64,000 bases of DNA from the NCBI GenBank assembly GCA_963753385.1, contig CAVWCC010000007.1:411374-475373 (forward strand), in the 5' to 3' direction. Position 1 is the first letter of the stretch. Every line of letters starts with the position of its first letter. The notes under the pieces are model-generated. The model searched no databases, was not told the DNA's origin, and saw only the letters and a program-made list of their open reading frames with translations. The position numbers and the translations under genes are program-made. The stretch is from JALZKA01 sp963753385 (GTDB lineage: Bacteria; Actinomycetota; Thermoleophilia; Solirubrobacterales; 70-9). This document shows, piece by piece, positions 42,084-51,746 of this stretch.

Positions 42084-42149
42084 TCAGTCCTCCCTGGGTC
42101 GAGTCTCGCGATCCTATGGCGCGAGGCGGCGCCTGAGGCTCCGCGCGGC

Positions 42150-43418
42150 CTATTTCAGCTCGAACGCCCCGATGTCGCAGCGCGGTCCCTGCGGCCGCTT
42201 CACGCCCCGCTGGTCCCTGGCCTCGCAGGAGCTGTTCTGGCCCGCGTTGTGCGCCGCGCTCGACCGCTTGATCGCGTGCGAGGGCGCGAACCCTCCGTTC
42301 GGGCGTAGCTTCGACTTGAGCCCGACCTCCCCGGCGTCCGCGTCCACGTCACCGGGCGTCACCAGGATCACGCAGCCGAACCCGGGCCCGAAAAGGTTGA
42401 AGCCGGCCGATTCCACGCCGCCGTTGCCGCAACTGTTCAACCCGTCGCCGCCGTCGCGGTTCCCGGCGAGAATCGAATTGCTGACCGTGGCAGCTCCGCC
42501 GGCGTTGTAGATCGCGCCGCCGAGGTCGGCGCCTTCGTCGTCGTCGCTGTCCGCGAGGTTCTTGAACAGGGTGACATTGTTCAGCGTCGCATCCTCGTGG
42601 AGGTAGAGCGCACCGCCCGCCGACTCCGAGGAGTTCTGGGAGAACGTCACGTTGCGAAGCGTGTTCGTGCCACTCGCCGTGATCAGCGCGCCGCCGACGC
42701 TGCCGGCGTGGTTGCGCGAGAAGGTCACTCGGTTGAAGACGGCCGACGTCCCGGAGCTGTACATCGCGCCGGTGTCGTTGGCGGCGCGGTTGCGGTCGAA
42801 GACCACGTCGAGGAGCCGCATCTCGCCCGTAACGTTGTAGAGCGCGGCACAGCAGCCGGTGGCCACGTTTCGCGCGAAGACAACCCGGCGGAGCGTTGCC
42901 GTGCCCTGGTTCGCCACGGCCGAGTACTGCGCGCGGTTGGAGAGGAACCGGACGTCGGTCAGGCGCAGGTCACCGGGGCCGAGGAAGTTGACCGCGGAGT
43001 AGTCGCCCGTGCTGTCGCCGTCGCGCACGGTGAGGTTCTTCAGCGTCAGGTCGGCGTTCAGGTGGGCGATGATCAGCGCATCCCCGATCGGCTCCCACTC
43101 CCCGTCGATCACGCTGCGGGGGCCGCGGCCGACGATCGTCAGGTCGTCGTGGACGTCGAGGTCACCGGTCTCGCCGACGTCCTCGAAGGCCGTGTCGCGT
43201 GTGATCCGGTGCGTGCTCCGATCCAACCGGACGACGTCGGCGCCGCTGCGCTCGTTCGCGGCCAGGATCGCCTCGCGCAGGCTGCACTGGGCGTTGCAGG
43301 CGGCGGGCGCCGGATCGCCGCTCTGGGTGACGACGAACGTCTTCGCCGCAGCGGTCCCCGCGAAACCCGCGGCCACCGCCGCGGCACATATTCCTCCCAC
43401 AACGAAACGCCTGAGCAT
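42150..43418 (-). CDS. Secreted CSLREA-domain right-handed beta-helix protein
   Basis: This 422-residue exported protein has a signal peptide (VVGGICAAAVAAGFAGTAAA). It then carries the CSLREA signature (NAQCSLREAILAANERSGA) seen in secreted proteins of many soil bacteria, followed by a polymorphic-outer-membrane-type right-handed beta-helix (DLTLKNLTVRDGD; ATLRRVVFARNVA; TNTLRNVTFSQNSSESAGG; NSILAGNRDGG). A C-terminal DQRGVKRPQGPRCDIGAFEL is the conserved end motif of the choice-of-anchor Q family. It likely binds surfaces or carbohydrates outside the cell. With the two genes flanking it, this is a small run of secreted repeat proteins. Confidence 0.82.
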   Translation of the reverse strand: MLRRFVVGGICAAAVAAGFAGTAAAKTFVVTQSGDPAPAACNAQCSLREAILAANERSGADVVRLDRSTHRITRDTAFEDVGETGDLDVHDDLTIVGRGPRSVIDGEWEPIGDALIIAHLNADLTLKNLTVRDGDSTGDYSAVNFLGPGDLRLTDVRFLSNRAQYSAVANQGTATLRRVVFARNVATGCCAALYNVTGEMRLLDVVFDRNRAANDTGAMYSSGTSAVFNRVTFSRNHAGSVGGALITASGTNTLRNVTFSQNSSESAGGALYLHEDATLNNVTLFKNLADSDDDEGADLGGAIYNAGGAATVSNSILAGNRDGGDGLNSCGNGGVESAGFNLFGPGFGCVILVTPGDVDADAGEVGLKSKLRPNGGFAPSHAIKRSSAAHNAGQNSSCEARDQRGVKRPQGPRCDIGAFELK

Positions 43419-43448
43419 GTTCCCTCCCGAGTCGAGCCGCGCGGGACT

Positions 43449-44811
43449 CTACGCCGCGAACCGGCGCAGGGCAAGGCGGGCGAGCAGCGCATACGCGGCG
43501 GCCAGGATCGCGAGGTGCACCAGCGGCAGGCCGATCCCCGGAGGCCGCGGCGTCGAGCGCGCCCTCCATCGCGTCGAGCGCCGGGTGGAACGGGAACAGC
43601 GCCCGGAAGACCTCGAGGACGTCGTAGACGCCGCCGCTCACGGTCCCGCTCGGGACCAGCGACAGGAACGCAACCGGGAGCGAGACCATGAACGCGAGCA
43701 ACGAGCTCGCCCGGACCTCGCGCGCAGCCGATCCGATCGCCGCGCCGAACGCGGCGAACGCGGCCCCGCCGGCGAGGATCGCCGCGCGGATCAGGCCGAT
43801 TCGCTCCCACGCGATCGACACGAACGGCGTCAGCACCAGCAGCATCACCAGCGTCACGGCGAGCGATGCGACCACGCCAAGGAGCAGCTTCTCGCCGAGC
43901 AGGCCGCCGGGGCCGACGGCGCCGCGGGTGATCCTCGTGTAGGCGTTCTCCTCGCGCTCGAGCGCCAGGGACCCCGCCACGAGCAGGACAGTCACGAACA
44001 TCAGCGTGACGGTGGCGGCGACCGCGATCGCGAAAGCGTCGAGCGACGCGGTGGCCTCGGAGACGACGATCTTCTCGACCTCGATCGGCTGCGCCACCGC
44101 GCCCAGGAGCGGCAGCGCGAAGTCGAGGTTGTCCTGGGCGAGCTCGGCGAACTCGGCGACCTCCCTCAGCGAGTCCCGGGCCGGGCCGGGTTCGAGCTCG
44201 CGCTCGATCCGGTTCAGGATGTCGGCGGCGTTGGCGAGGCCGAGGATGTCGATCTCGTCGCCGATCAGCGGGATCGAGAAGGTGCCGCCCTCGATCAAGA
44301 GGTCGATGTAGGCGGCGGCCTGCTGTGAGATCCGCTGCGAGAGGATCAGGTTCGCCTCGGTGACGAGCGCCGAGATCCGGTCGTCGACGAGCTGCGCCTT
44401 GACCGGGTCGTCCTCGTTCACCAGCACCTCGACCACCGGCTGCTCGGGGTCGAGGCTGGTCAGCGACCGCAGCTGGTCGAGCAGCTCCGGCGGCAGGATC
44501 AGCGCGCCGAGCACGTCTCCCTCGCGGACCATCTCCTCGGCCTCCTCGCGCGAGCCGACGTCGACGCAGTCCACCCGCTTGCACAGCTCGGCCCGCGCCT
44601 GCTCGGCGCCGAACTCCTCCCCGCTCGCGCCGAGCTCGAACGCCTCGTCCTCGGCCACCTCGTTCAGGAACGCGACCCGCGGCTTGCCCTCGTCGCCCGA
44701 GAGGGCGAACCCGATCAGGACCCCGATCGCGACCGGGTAGGCGACGAGCAGCGCAACGACCAGGGGCGAGCGCCGCAGGATCTGAAGGTCCTTGAGCAGG
44801 AGCCAGCGCAT
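43449..44811 (-). CDS. ABC-2 type exporter permease, frameshift near C-terminus
   Basis: This is the integral membrane partner of the following ATPase, about 453 residues. The first helix is in SPLVVALLVAYPVAIGVLIG, then comes a long extracytoplasmic domain (to about residue 250) with a Cys-rich segment (ELCKRVDCVDVGS). Five helices follow, including VTLMFVTVLLVAGSLAL and the typical ENAYTRITRGAVGPGGLLGE. Near 43545, in a CCGGGG run, one base is lost. The other frame supplies the natural end (GIGLPLVHLAILAAAYALLA) with TAG at 43449-43451. It starts one base inside the ATPase stop (TGATG). NatB/YhgE-like architecture; substrate unknown. Confidence 0.82.
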
Positions 44812-45503
44812 CAGTGGCCGCGCTCCCTCAGGAACGCTACGAACGCGGCCTCGAAGTCCCGCCCGTCCGAGTCGGGGACCGCCGCGTGCAGCTCGCTCGC
44901 GGTCCCGTCGAACACGTCCTCGCCGTCGGCCAGGACGATCAGCCGGTTGCCGTAGCGCTCGGCCTCGACCAGGTGATGGGTCGTGTAGATCACGGTCGTG
45001 CCGCCGCCCGCGAGCCCCAGCACGAACTCCCAAAGCCGCTCGCGCTGGCGCGGGTCGAGCCCCGTCGTAGGCTCGTCGAGCAGCAGCACCGAGGGCGCCG
45101 AGAGCAGGCCGATCGCGATGTTCACGCGTTGCTGGTTGCCGCCCGAGAGCGTCGCGACCTGATCGTCACGGCGGTCGGCGAGACCGGTCTGGTCGAGCAT
45201 CCGAGCCACCGCCGCGTCCACGTCCTCGACGCCCTCGAGCCGCGCGAACAACCGCAGGTTCTCGTCGACGGTCAGCCGCCGGTAGAGCGCCGCCTGCTGC
45301 GGCACCCAGCCGACCTTCCCCGGGACCTGGATCGAGCCCGAGTCGGCGTTGCGGATCCCGGCGAGGATCGTGAGGAGCGTCGTCTTGCCGGCCCCGTTCG
45401 GCCCGATGACCGCGAGCAGCTCGCCCGGGCTCGCGTCGAACGACACGCCGCGCAGCGCAGGCCTCCCGCCAAACGCATGCGTGAGATCACGGACCTCGAT
45501 CAC
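44811..45503 (-). CDS. ABC exporter ATP-binding protein
   Basis: This 230-residue ATPase partners the ABC-2 permease. Walker A is GPNGAGKTTLL (about residues 35-45), the signature is TLSGGNQQRVNIAIG (a variant with Asn-Gln-Gln), Walker B is VLLLDEPTTGLDP, and the switch His is in YTTHHLVEAERYG. Its stop shares one base with the permease start (TGATG). It resembles the NatA-type ATPases for sodium or lipid/antibiotic export. It is divergent from the hypothetical gene at 45529 by 25 bp. Confidence 0.92.
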   Translation of the reverse strand: MIEVRDLTHAFGGRPALRGVSFDASPGELLAVIGPNGAGKTTLLTILAGIRNADSGSIQVPGKVGWVPQQAALYRRLTVDENLRLFARLEGVEDVDAAVARMLDQTGLADRRDDQVATLSGGNQQRVNIAIGLLSAPSVLLLDEPTTGLDPRQRERLWEFVLGLAGGGTTVIYTTHHLVEAERYGNRLIVLADGEDVFDGTASELHAAVPDSDGRDFEAAFVAFLRERGH

Positions 45504-45528
45504 GGGCGGGGAACGCTAGACGGTTACG

Positions 45529-45999
45529 GTGAGCCGATGGCGACGGAGCAAGGGCACCGAGTTCAGACCCGACGACCTGGCGTTGCTCGACCCGCTGATC
45601 GCGAAGCTGACCGCGCCGCCCGGGCGGCTCGAGCGCTGGAGCAAGTCCTATCGGTGGATCTCGGCCAAGCCCGCCGAGGGCGAGCCGCCGGTGAGCGTCG
45701 ACGTTGGGATCGAGGAGCGGGTGCTGAACCTCGTCGTCACGACCACGGGCTTCGAGCCCGGCAGGGAGCTGATCCCGACGCTCGGCGAGCGCGGCGTGAC
45801 GACCCCCCAGGGGTGGCAGCTGATGGCCGACGTCGGCTGGGTGATCGGCTGGCGCGCGCCGGGCGACCTGCCGCCCGAGCGGGTGCTCCGCTTCGGCTTC
45901 GAGGTCGTGAAGGGCCTGCGGCTCGAGCCCGACGACGGTCGCTGGGTCGCCCGGTTCGAGGCCCGCCCGCCGCGGCCCGGCTGGCAGACCAAGGGCTAA
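45529..45999 (+). CDS. Hypothetical protein
   Basis: This is a 156-residue cytoplasmic protein with no signal peptide, membrane segment or motif I recognise. It has mixed alpha/beta character (DLALLDPLIAKLTAPPGRLE; EERVLNLVVTTTGFEP; QLMADVGWVIGWRAPGDL; DGRWVARFEARPPR) and conserved-looking Trp/Arg residues. The GTG start lies 25 bases from the divergent ATPase gene. It is followed by a palindromic repeat and then ymdB. Confidence 0.5.
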   Translation: MSRWRRSKGTEFRPDDLALLDPLIAKLTAPPGRLERWSKSYRWISAKPAEGEPPVSVDVGIEERVLNLVVTTTGFEPGRELIPTLGERGVTTPQGWQLMADVGWVIGWRAPGDLPPERVLRFGFEVVKGLRLEPDDGRWVARFEARPPRPGWQTKG

Positions 46000-46005
46000 A
46001 GCCCA

Positions 46006-46051
46006 CGAACGTCCCTCGTGGGGGTGTATAGGGCGCCGGGAGGGACGTTCG
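46006..46051. repeat. 46-bp palindromic interspersed element, copy 1
   Basis: Arms CGAACGTCCC (46006-46015) and GGGACGTTCG (46042-46051) are perfect 10-bp inverted repeats around a 26-bp core with GGGGGTGTATAG and GCGCC. The same arms, the same 26-bp spacing and nearly the same core recur at 59312-59357. It fills the gap between the hypothetical gene and ymdB. Confidence 0.75.
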
Positions 46052-46077
46052 CCGGTTGGGGGTAGCCTCCGCTGCCT

Positions 46078-46887
46078 GTGAGGCTGCTGTTCGTCGCCGA
46101 CGTGGTCGGGAAGCCCGGCCGTGCGGGGCTCGCGCGCGCGATGCCGGCGCTGCGCGAGGCGCACGCGCCGGACCTGGCGATCGTCAACGGCGAGAACTCG
46201 GCCGGCGGGCTGGGGATCACCGAGCGCACCGGGCGTGACCTGTTCGGGATGGGGTTCGACGTGATCACGCTCGGCAACCACGCCTACCGCCGCCGCGAGG
46301 CCTACGACTACCTCGACTCTGAGGAGCGGGTGATCCGTCCCGCGAACTTCATGGCCGGAAGTCCCGGCAAGGGCCACGTGATCGTCGAGGCCGGCGGGAT
46401 GCGGGTCTGCGTGATCAACCTGATCGGGACGGTCCACCTCCAGGCCGCACGCTCGCCCTTCGCCGAGTCGGACTCGCTGCTCGACCGCCTCGCCGGCGAG
46501 ACGGACGCGTTCGTCGTCGACTTCCACGCCGAGGTGACCAGCGAGAAGGTCGCGATGGGCTGGCACCTCGACGGGCGCGCGGCCGCCGTGCTCGGCACCC
46601 ACACGCACGTCCCCACCGCCGACGCCCGCGTGCTGCCGCAGGGGACCGCGTTCATCAGCGACGTCGGCATGACCGGCTCGCGGGCGAGCGTGCTCGGGGT
46701 CCGCTGGGAGCAGGCCCTGGAGCGCTTTCGGACCCAGATGCCTCAGCGCTTCGAGACGGCCGAGGACGACCTCTGGGTGAACGCGGTCGTCGTCGAGGTG
46801 AACGACCGCGGCCTGGCCGACTCGATCGAGCCGGTCCTGATGCCGGTCGAGGACTCTTTAGCTAGAAGGTCGCCTCCTCCTAGCTAG
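46078..46887 (+). CDS. ymdB: YmdB-family metallophosphoesterase (2',3'-cyclic phosphodiesterase type)
   Basis: This 269-residue metallophosphatase is related to Bacillus YmdB, a cyclic-nucleotide phosphodiesterase involved in RNA turnover and biofilm switching. Metal-binding motifs are LLFVADVVGKPGR (Asp), IVNGENSAGG (Asn-Glu), VITLGNHAY (Asn-His), VVDFHAEVTSEK and VLGTHTHVPTAD. The C-terminus (LARRSPPPS) runs into an 18-bp duplication shared with the convergent small acidic gene, so the natural end may have been around VEDSL. The GTG start follows a 46-bp palindromic repeat. Confidence 0.88.
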   Translation: MRLLFVADVVGKPGRAGLARAMPALREAHAPDLAIVNGENSAGGLGITERTGRDLFGMGFDVITLGNHAYRRREAYDYLDSEERVIRPANFMAGSPGKGHVIVEAGGMRVCVINLIGTVHLQAARSPFAESDSLLDRLAGETDAFVVDFHAEVTSEKVAMGWHLDGRAAAVLGTHTHVPTADARVLPQGTAFISDVGMTGSRASVLGVRWEQALERFRTQMPQRFETAEDDLWVNAVVVEVNDRGLADSIEPVLMPVEDSLARRSPPPS

Positions 46888-47051
46888 AAGGTCGCCTCAC
46901 CCTCCTCGGCCTCCTCGTCGAGCTCGTCTTCCTCGGAGAGCTCGAACTCGCCCTCGGCGCCGATTTCGGCCTCAACGTCGAAGTCCTCGGCCTCGGCGTC
47001 GAAGTCCTCCTCCTGGGGCTCCGCTTCCTCCGAGAACTGGCTCTCTTCCAT
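46884..47051 (-). CDS. Small highly acidic protein (55 aa)
   Basis: This short gene encodes a 55-residue protein rich in Glu and Asp (MEESQFSEEAEPQEEDFDAE, ending EEAEEGEATF) with no hydrophobic segment. GGAGGT before the ATG and a promoter-like pair upstream support expression. Acidic small proteins of this kind can be disordered chaperone-like or metal/nucleic-acid-mimic proteins; nothing more specific can be said. An 18-bp direct repeat (TAGCTAGAAGGTCGCCTC, at 46859 and 46881) covers its stop and the end of convergent ymdB. Confidence 0.6.
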   Translation of the reverse strand: MEESQFSEEAEPQEEDFDAEAEDFDVEAEIGAEGEFELSEEDELDEEAEEGEATF

Positions 47052-47086
47052 CGCTCCGACCTCCGGGTTGAGGGGTTTGCGACGAC

Positions 47087-47116
47087 CCTATACCCGGTGT
47101 CGCCCGGCGCATTCAA
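47087..47116 (-). promoter_or_regulatory. Promoter of the small acidic protein gene
   Basis: On the minus strand TTGAAT (47111-47116) and TATAGG (47087-47092) are separated by 18 bp and lie about 36 bp before the ATG. This fits a sigma-70-type promoter. Confidence 0.4.
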
Positions 47117-47149
47117 CGTCCGGTGACGATTTGTCCGTAGAATTTCCGC

Positions 47150-50100
47150 GTGGACCGCCGCCCCGCCACGGCGCGTCCGAGGCCCTCCTCGCCCCGGACC
47201 GCCGGTCTTTACGACCCTGCCCTCGACCACGACGGGTGCGGCGTCGCGTGCTTGGCGCGGCTCGACGGCGAGCCGATCCACGAGGTCGTTGAACGCGCGC
47301 TGTCCACGCTGGACCATCTGGAGCATCGCGGCGCGGCGGGAGCCGACCCGGAGACCGGCGACGGCGCCGGGATCCTGATCCAGCTCCCGCACGACTTCCT
47401 CCGCGCCCACGCGCGCGACTTCGGCCTCGACTCCTCCCAGGTGCCACCGCCGGGCGAGGTCGGCGTGGCCGTCTGCTTCCTGCCCACCGACGACGCGCGC
47501 CGCGCGGAGCTCGAGCAGGAGCTCGAGCGCACGGTCGCCGAAGAGGGCCAGCTCCCCCTGGGCTGGCGGGACGTGCCGACCGACCCCGAGCGCTGCGGCA
47601 CCACCGCCCGCGAGGCGATGCCGGTCATCCGCCATCTCCTGATCGGGCGCGGCCCCGACACGCCCGACCAGGACGCGTTCGAGCGCAAGCTGTTCGTGAT
47701 CCGCCGGGTCACCGAGCTGCGGACGACCGAGGTCGCGTTCCCCTCGATCTCGTCACGGACGGTCGTCTACAAGGGGATGCTGACCGCGCCCCAGCTCGCG
47801 GGCTTCTACGCCGACCTGCGCGACCCCGAGCTTCGGAGCGCGCTCGCCATCGTCCACTCGCGCTTCTCGACCAACACCTTCCCGAGCTGGGAGCTCGCCC
47901 ACCCGCACCGGATGATCGCCCACAACGGCGAGATCAACACGATCGCCGGGAACATCAACTGGATGCAGGCCCGCGAGGCGATCCTGGAGTCGCCGCTGCT
48001 CGGGTCGGACCTCGAGCGCTGCATGCCACTGGTGGCGCCCGGCACCTCGGACTCGCTGGCCTTCGACCACGTGTTCGAGCTGCTCTGCCTGGCCGGCCGC
48101 TCGCTCCCCCACGCGGCGATGATGATGATCCCGCGGGCCCATGAGAACCGCGAGGGCCTGGTCTCGCCCGAGGCCGAGGGCTTTTACAACTACCACTCGC
48201 GCCTGATCGAGCCCTGGGACGGTCCGGCGGCGATCGTCTTCACCGACGGCCGCCTGGTCGGCGCCACCCTCGACCGCAACGGGCTGCGCCCGGGCCGCTG
48301 GCTGGTCACCAAGGACGGCTGGGTGGCGGTCTCGTCGGAGGCGGGGTCGTTCCAGGTGCCCGAGGAACAGATCGCCCGCAAGGGCCGGCTCGGGCCGGGC
48401 AGCATGATCTGCGTCGACCTCGAGCGCGGCCTGGTGCTGGACGACGGCAAGGCCGAGCGCGAGGTCTCGACCCTTCGGCCGTGGGGCGAGTGGGACGCCG
48501 AGCGGACGGTCCGCATGGAGGACGTGCCGACCGGCGACATCCCGCCGCAGCGGATTCCCGAACCCGACGAGCTTCGCCGGGCGCAGCTCGCGTTCGGCTA
48601 CACGCAGGAGGACATCCGCGTCGTCCTCACCCCGATGGCGCGCGACGCGAAGGAGCCGACGGGCTCGATGGGGAACGACGTCGCCCTGGCGATGTTCTCC
48701 GAGCACGCGCCCAGCCTGTTCGCGTATTTCAAGCAGCGCTTCGCGCAGGTCACGAACCCGGCGATCGACCCCGTCCGCGAGTACGTGGTGATGAGCCTGC
48801 GCACCGGTCTCGGGCCCGAGGAGAACCTGCTCGAGCTGGACCGGCTGACCCAGCCCCAGCTGATCCTGAAGCAGCCGGTGCTCTCGAACGAGGACGCGGC
48901 GGTGATGCGGGCGCTCGACCACGGCGGCCTGCGCGCCGAGGTGCTCGACATGACCTGGCCCGTTGCCGTGGGACCGGAGGGAATGGAGACCGCGGTCATG
49001 CGGCTCTGCGCCGACGCGTCGGAGGCGATCGCCGGGGGCGCCAACGTCATCGTCCTCTCGGACCGGCCACTCGACGCCGATCGCGCCGCAATCCCGTCGC
49101 TGCTCGCGACGTCGGCGGTTCACCAGCACCTGGTGCGCACGGGCGACAGGATCCGCACCGGCCTCGCGGTCGAGACCGGTGAGCCGCGCGAGGTCCACCA
49201 CATCGCGGCGCTGATCGGCTACGGCGCCAGCGCGGTCAACCCGTACGTGATGCTGGACACCGTCGCCGACATGGCCGACGAGAACGATCTCGACGGGCTC
49301 GGCCCCGACGTTGCCCGCTGGCGCGCGGTCGAGGCCCTCAACACCGGGCTGCTGAAGGTGATGTCGAAGATGGGCATCTCGACGATCTCGTCCTACAACG
49401 CCGCCCAGATCTTCGAGGCGGTCGGCCTCGACAAGGACCTCGTCGACCTCCACTTCACCGGGACGTCGTCCTCGATCGGCGGCGTGGGGATGATGGAGCT
49501 CGCGAAGGAGGCGCTGGCTCGGCACGCGCGCGCCTACCCGGGCTCCCACGGCCTGAAGCGCGCCGCACACGTCGAGCAGGCGCTCCTGTCCGCGGCCCAC
49601 GAGGACCTGCTGCCGCAGGGCGGCGTCTATGCCTGGCGGCGCGACGGCGAGCGCCATATGTGGGATCCGGAGACGATCGCGACCCTCCAGCGCGCCACGC
49701 GCGGGAACGGCGACGGCCGCGTGCACTACGAGGAGTTCGCCCACCGGGTGAACGAGGAGAACGCCCAGCACGGCCTGATCCGCGGTCTGCTGCGGATGAA
49801 GAAGCAGGGCCCGCCGGTGCCGCTCGACGAGGTCCAGCCCGCCGCCGAGATCGTGAAGCGCTTCTCGACCGGGGCGATGAGCCTGGGCGCCCTCTCCCCC
49901 GAGGCGCACGAGACGCTGGCGATCGCGATGAACCGGATCGGCGGCCGCTCGAACTCGGGCGAGGGCGGCGAGGACCCGCGCCGCTACACGCGCGAGCGCA
50001 ACGGCGACTGGCGCCGATCGGCGATCAAGCAGGTCGCCTCGGGCAGGTTCGGCGTAACCGCGCACTACCTCGCGAACGCCGCGCAGCTCCAGATCAAGAT

Positions 50101-51746
50101 CGCCCAGGGCGCGAAGCCGGGCGAGGGCGGCCAGCTGCCCGGCGCCAAGGTCGGCGAGTACATCGCGCAGCTCCGCTACTCGACCCCCGGGGTCGAGCTG
50201 ATCTCGCCGCCGCCGCACCACGACATCTACTCGATCGAGGACCTGAAGCAGCTGATCTACGACCTGCGGACCTCGAACCCGAAGGCGAGCGTCTCGGTCA
50301 AGCTCGCGTCGGAGGTCGGCGTCGGCACCGTCGCCGCCGGCGTCGTCAAGGCGGGCGCCGACCACGTCGTGATCGCGGGCCACGACGGCGGCACCGGCGC
50401 CTCGCCCCAGTCCTCGATCCAGTCGGCCGGCGTCCCGTGGGAGATCGGCCTCGCCGAGACCCAGCAGACGCTGCTCGAAAACGACCTGCGCTCGCGCGTC
50501 GTCCTCCAGATCGACGGTCAGATGCGGACCGGGCGCGACGTCCTGATCGCGGCGCTCCTCGGGGCCGACGAGTACGGCTTCTCGACCGCCCCGCTGATCG
50601 TGACCGGCTGCATCATGATGCGGGTCTGCCACCTGAACACGTGCCCCGTCGGGGTGGCGAGCCAGGACCCGGAGCTGCGGCGGCGCTTCGACGGCAAGCC
50701 CGAGCACGTCGTGAACTACCTGTTCATGGTCGCCGAGGAGGTGCGCGAGATCCTCGCCGGGCTCGGCGTCAAGAGCATGGACGAGCTGGTCGGGCGGGTC
50801 GACGCGATCGAACCCGGCGAGGCGCTCGCCCACTGGAAGTCGCATGGCGTCGACCTCTCGAACCTGCTTGCCGACGTGGCCGAGCCGAACGAGCTCCCCC
50901 GCCACGACCCGGCGAGCGTCCCCGAGCGCGAGGACCTCGACCCGCTCGGCCTGGCCGAGGAGGCCCGCGAGGCGATCCGCGCCGGCGAGGGGATCGACGT
51001 CGAGCGGCAGATCGTGAACAAGCACCGGGCGATCGGCGGCGTCGTCTCGCACGAGATGGTCACCGCCCACGGGCCTGCCGGCCTGCCCGACGACACGATC
51101 CGCATCCGCCTCAACGGCGCGGCCGGCCAGAGCCTGGGCGCATGGCTCGCGGCCGGCATCTCGATCGACCTCCGCGGCGAGGCGAACGACTACGTCGGCA
51201 AGGGGCTCTCGGGAGGCGTCCTCGCGGTCCGTCCGCCCGATGCCGCCACCTACGCGCCCGAGGAGAACGTGATCATCGGCAACGTCGCGCTGTACGGGGC
51301 AACCGGCGGCCGGGCGTTCTTCCGCGGCCGCGCGGGCGAGCGCTTCGGCGTGCGCAACTCCGGCGCGAAGGCCGTGGTCGAGGGCGTCGGCGACCACGGC
51401 TTGCGAGTACATGACCGGCGGGTACGTGGTCGTGATCGGCCCCACGGGCTACAACTTCGCCGCCGGGATGACCGGCGGGATCGCCTACGTCCACGACCCG
51501 GACGGGACCTTCCACGAGCGCTGCAACCGCGACCTGGTCGACCTCGAGCGGCTCGAGGCCGAGGACCGGGTCGAGCTGCGCGAGCTGCTCCTCGAGCACC
51601 ACCGCCGGACCGGCTCGACCGTCGCCGAGCGGATCCTGGCGAGCCCGGGCGAGGGCCCGGAGCGGTTCGTCAAGGTGATGCCGCGCGAGTTCAAGCGCGT
51701 GATGGCCGAGCGGCAGAAGCTCGCGACGGTGGGTGTGACGGCGTGA
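47150..51746 (+). CDS. gltB: Glutamate synthase large (alpha) subunit, one frameshift near end
   Basis: This roughly 1530-residue subunit of NADPH-glutamate synthase makes glutamate from glutamine and 2-oxoglutarate. The N-terminal amidotransferase Cys is in LDHDGCGVACLARL. The FMN domain has SNSGEGGEDPRRY, IKQVASGRFGV, ISPPPHHDIYSIEDL and HDGGTGASPQSS. The 3Fe-4S ligands are in CIMMRVCHLNTCPVG, and the beta-helix end is AVVEGVGDHG. At 51401-51402 GGCTTGCG carries one base too many. The next frame continues CEYMTGGYVVVIGPTGYNFA to VGVTA. The GTG start at 47150 gives a normal length, and the gene overlaps gltD by GTGA. A frameshift in such a core gene suggests sequence error. Confidence 0.95.

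Noticed and set aside
46006..46051. LexA/SOS box from the CGAAC and GTTCG arms of the 46-bp element
   Set aside because: The half-sites are 36 bp apart instead of 4 bp, far beyond LexA geometry. The element is better read as a palindromic repeat.
51390..51420. Programmed frameshifting in gltB or hemL
   Set aside because: No slippery heptamer or downstream pseudoknot was seen, and the same single-base breaks occur in many unrelated genes, so sequence error is simpler.
47753..51445. A 1230-codon open frame on the minus strand across gltB
   Set aside because: It is a GC-rich antisense shadow. The plus strand encodes unmistakable glutamate synthase motifs, and the antisense product is Asp/Arg/Val-rich without any domain.
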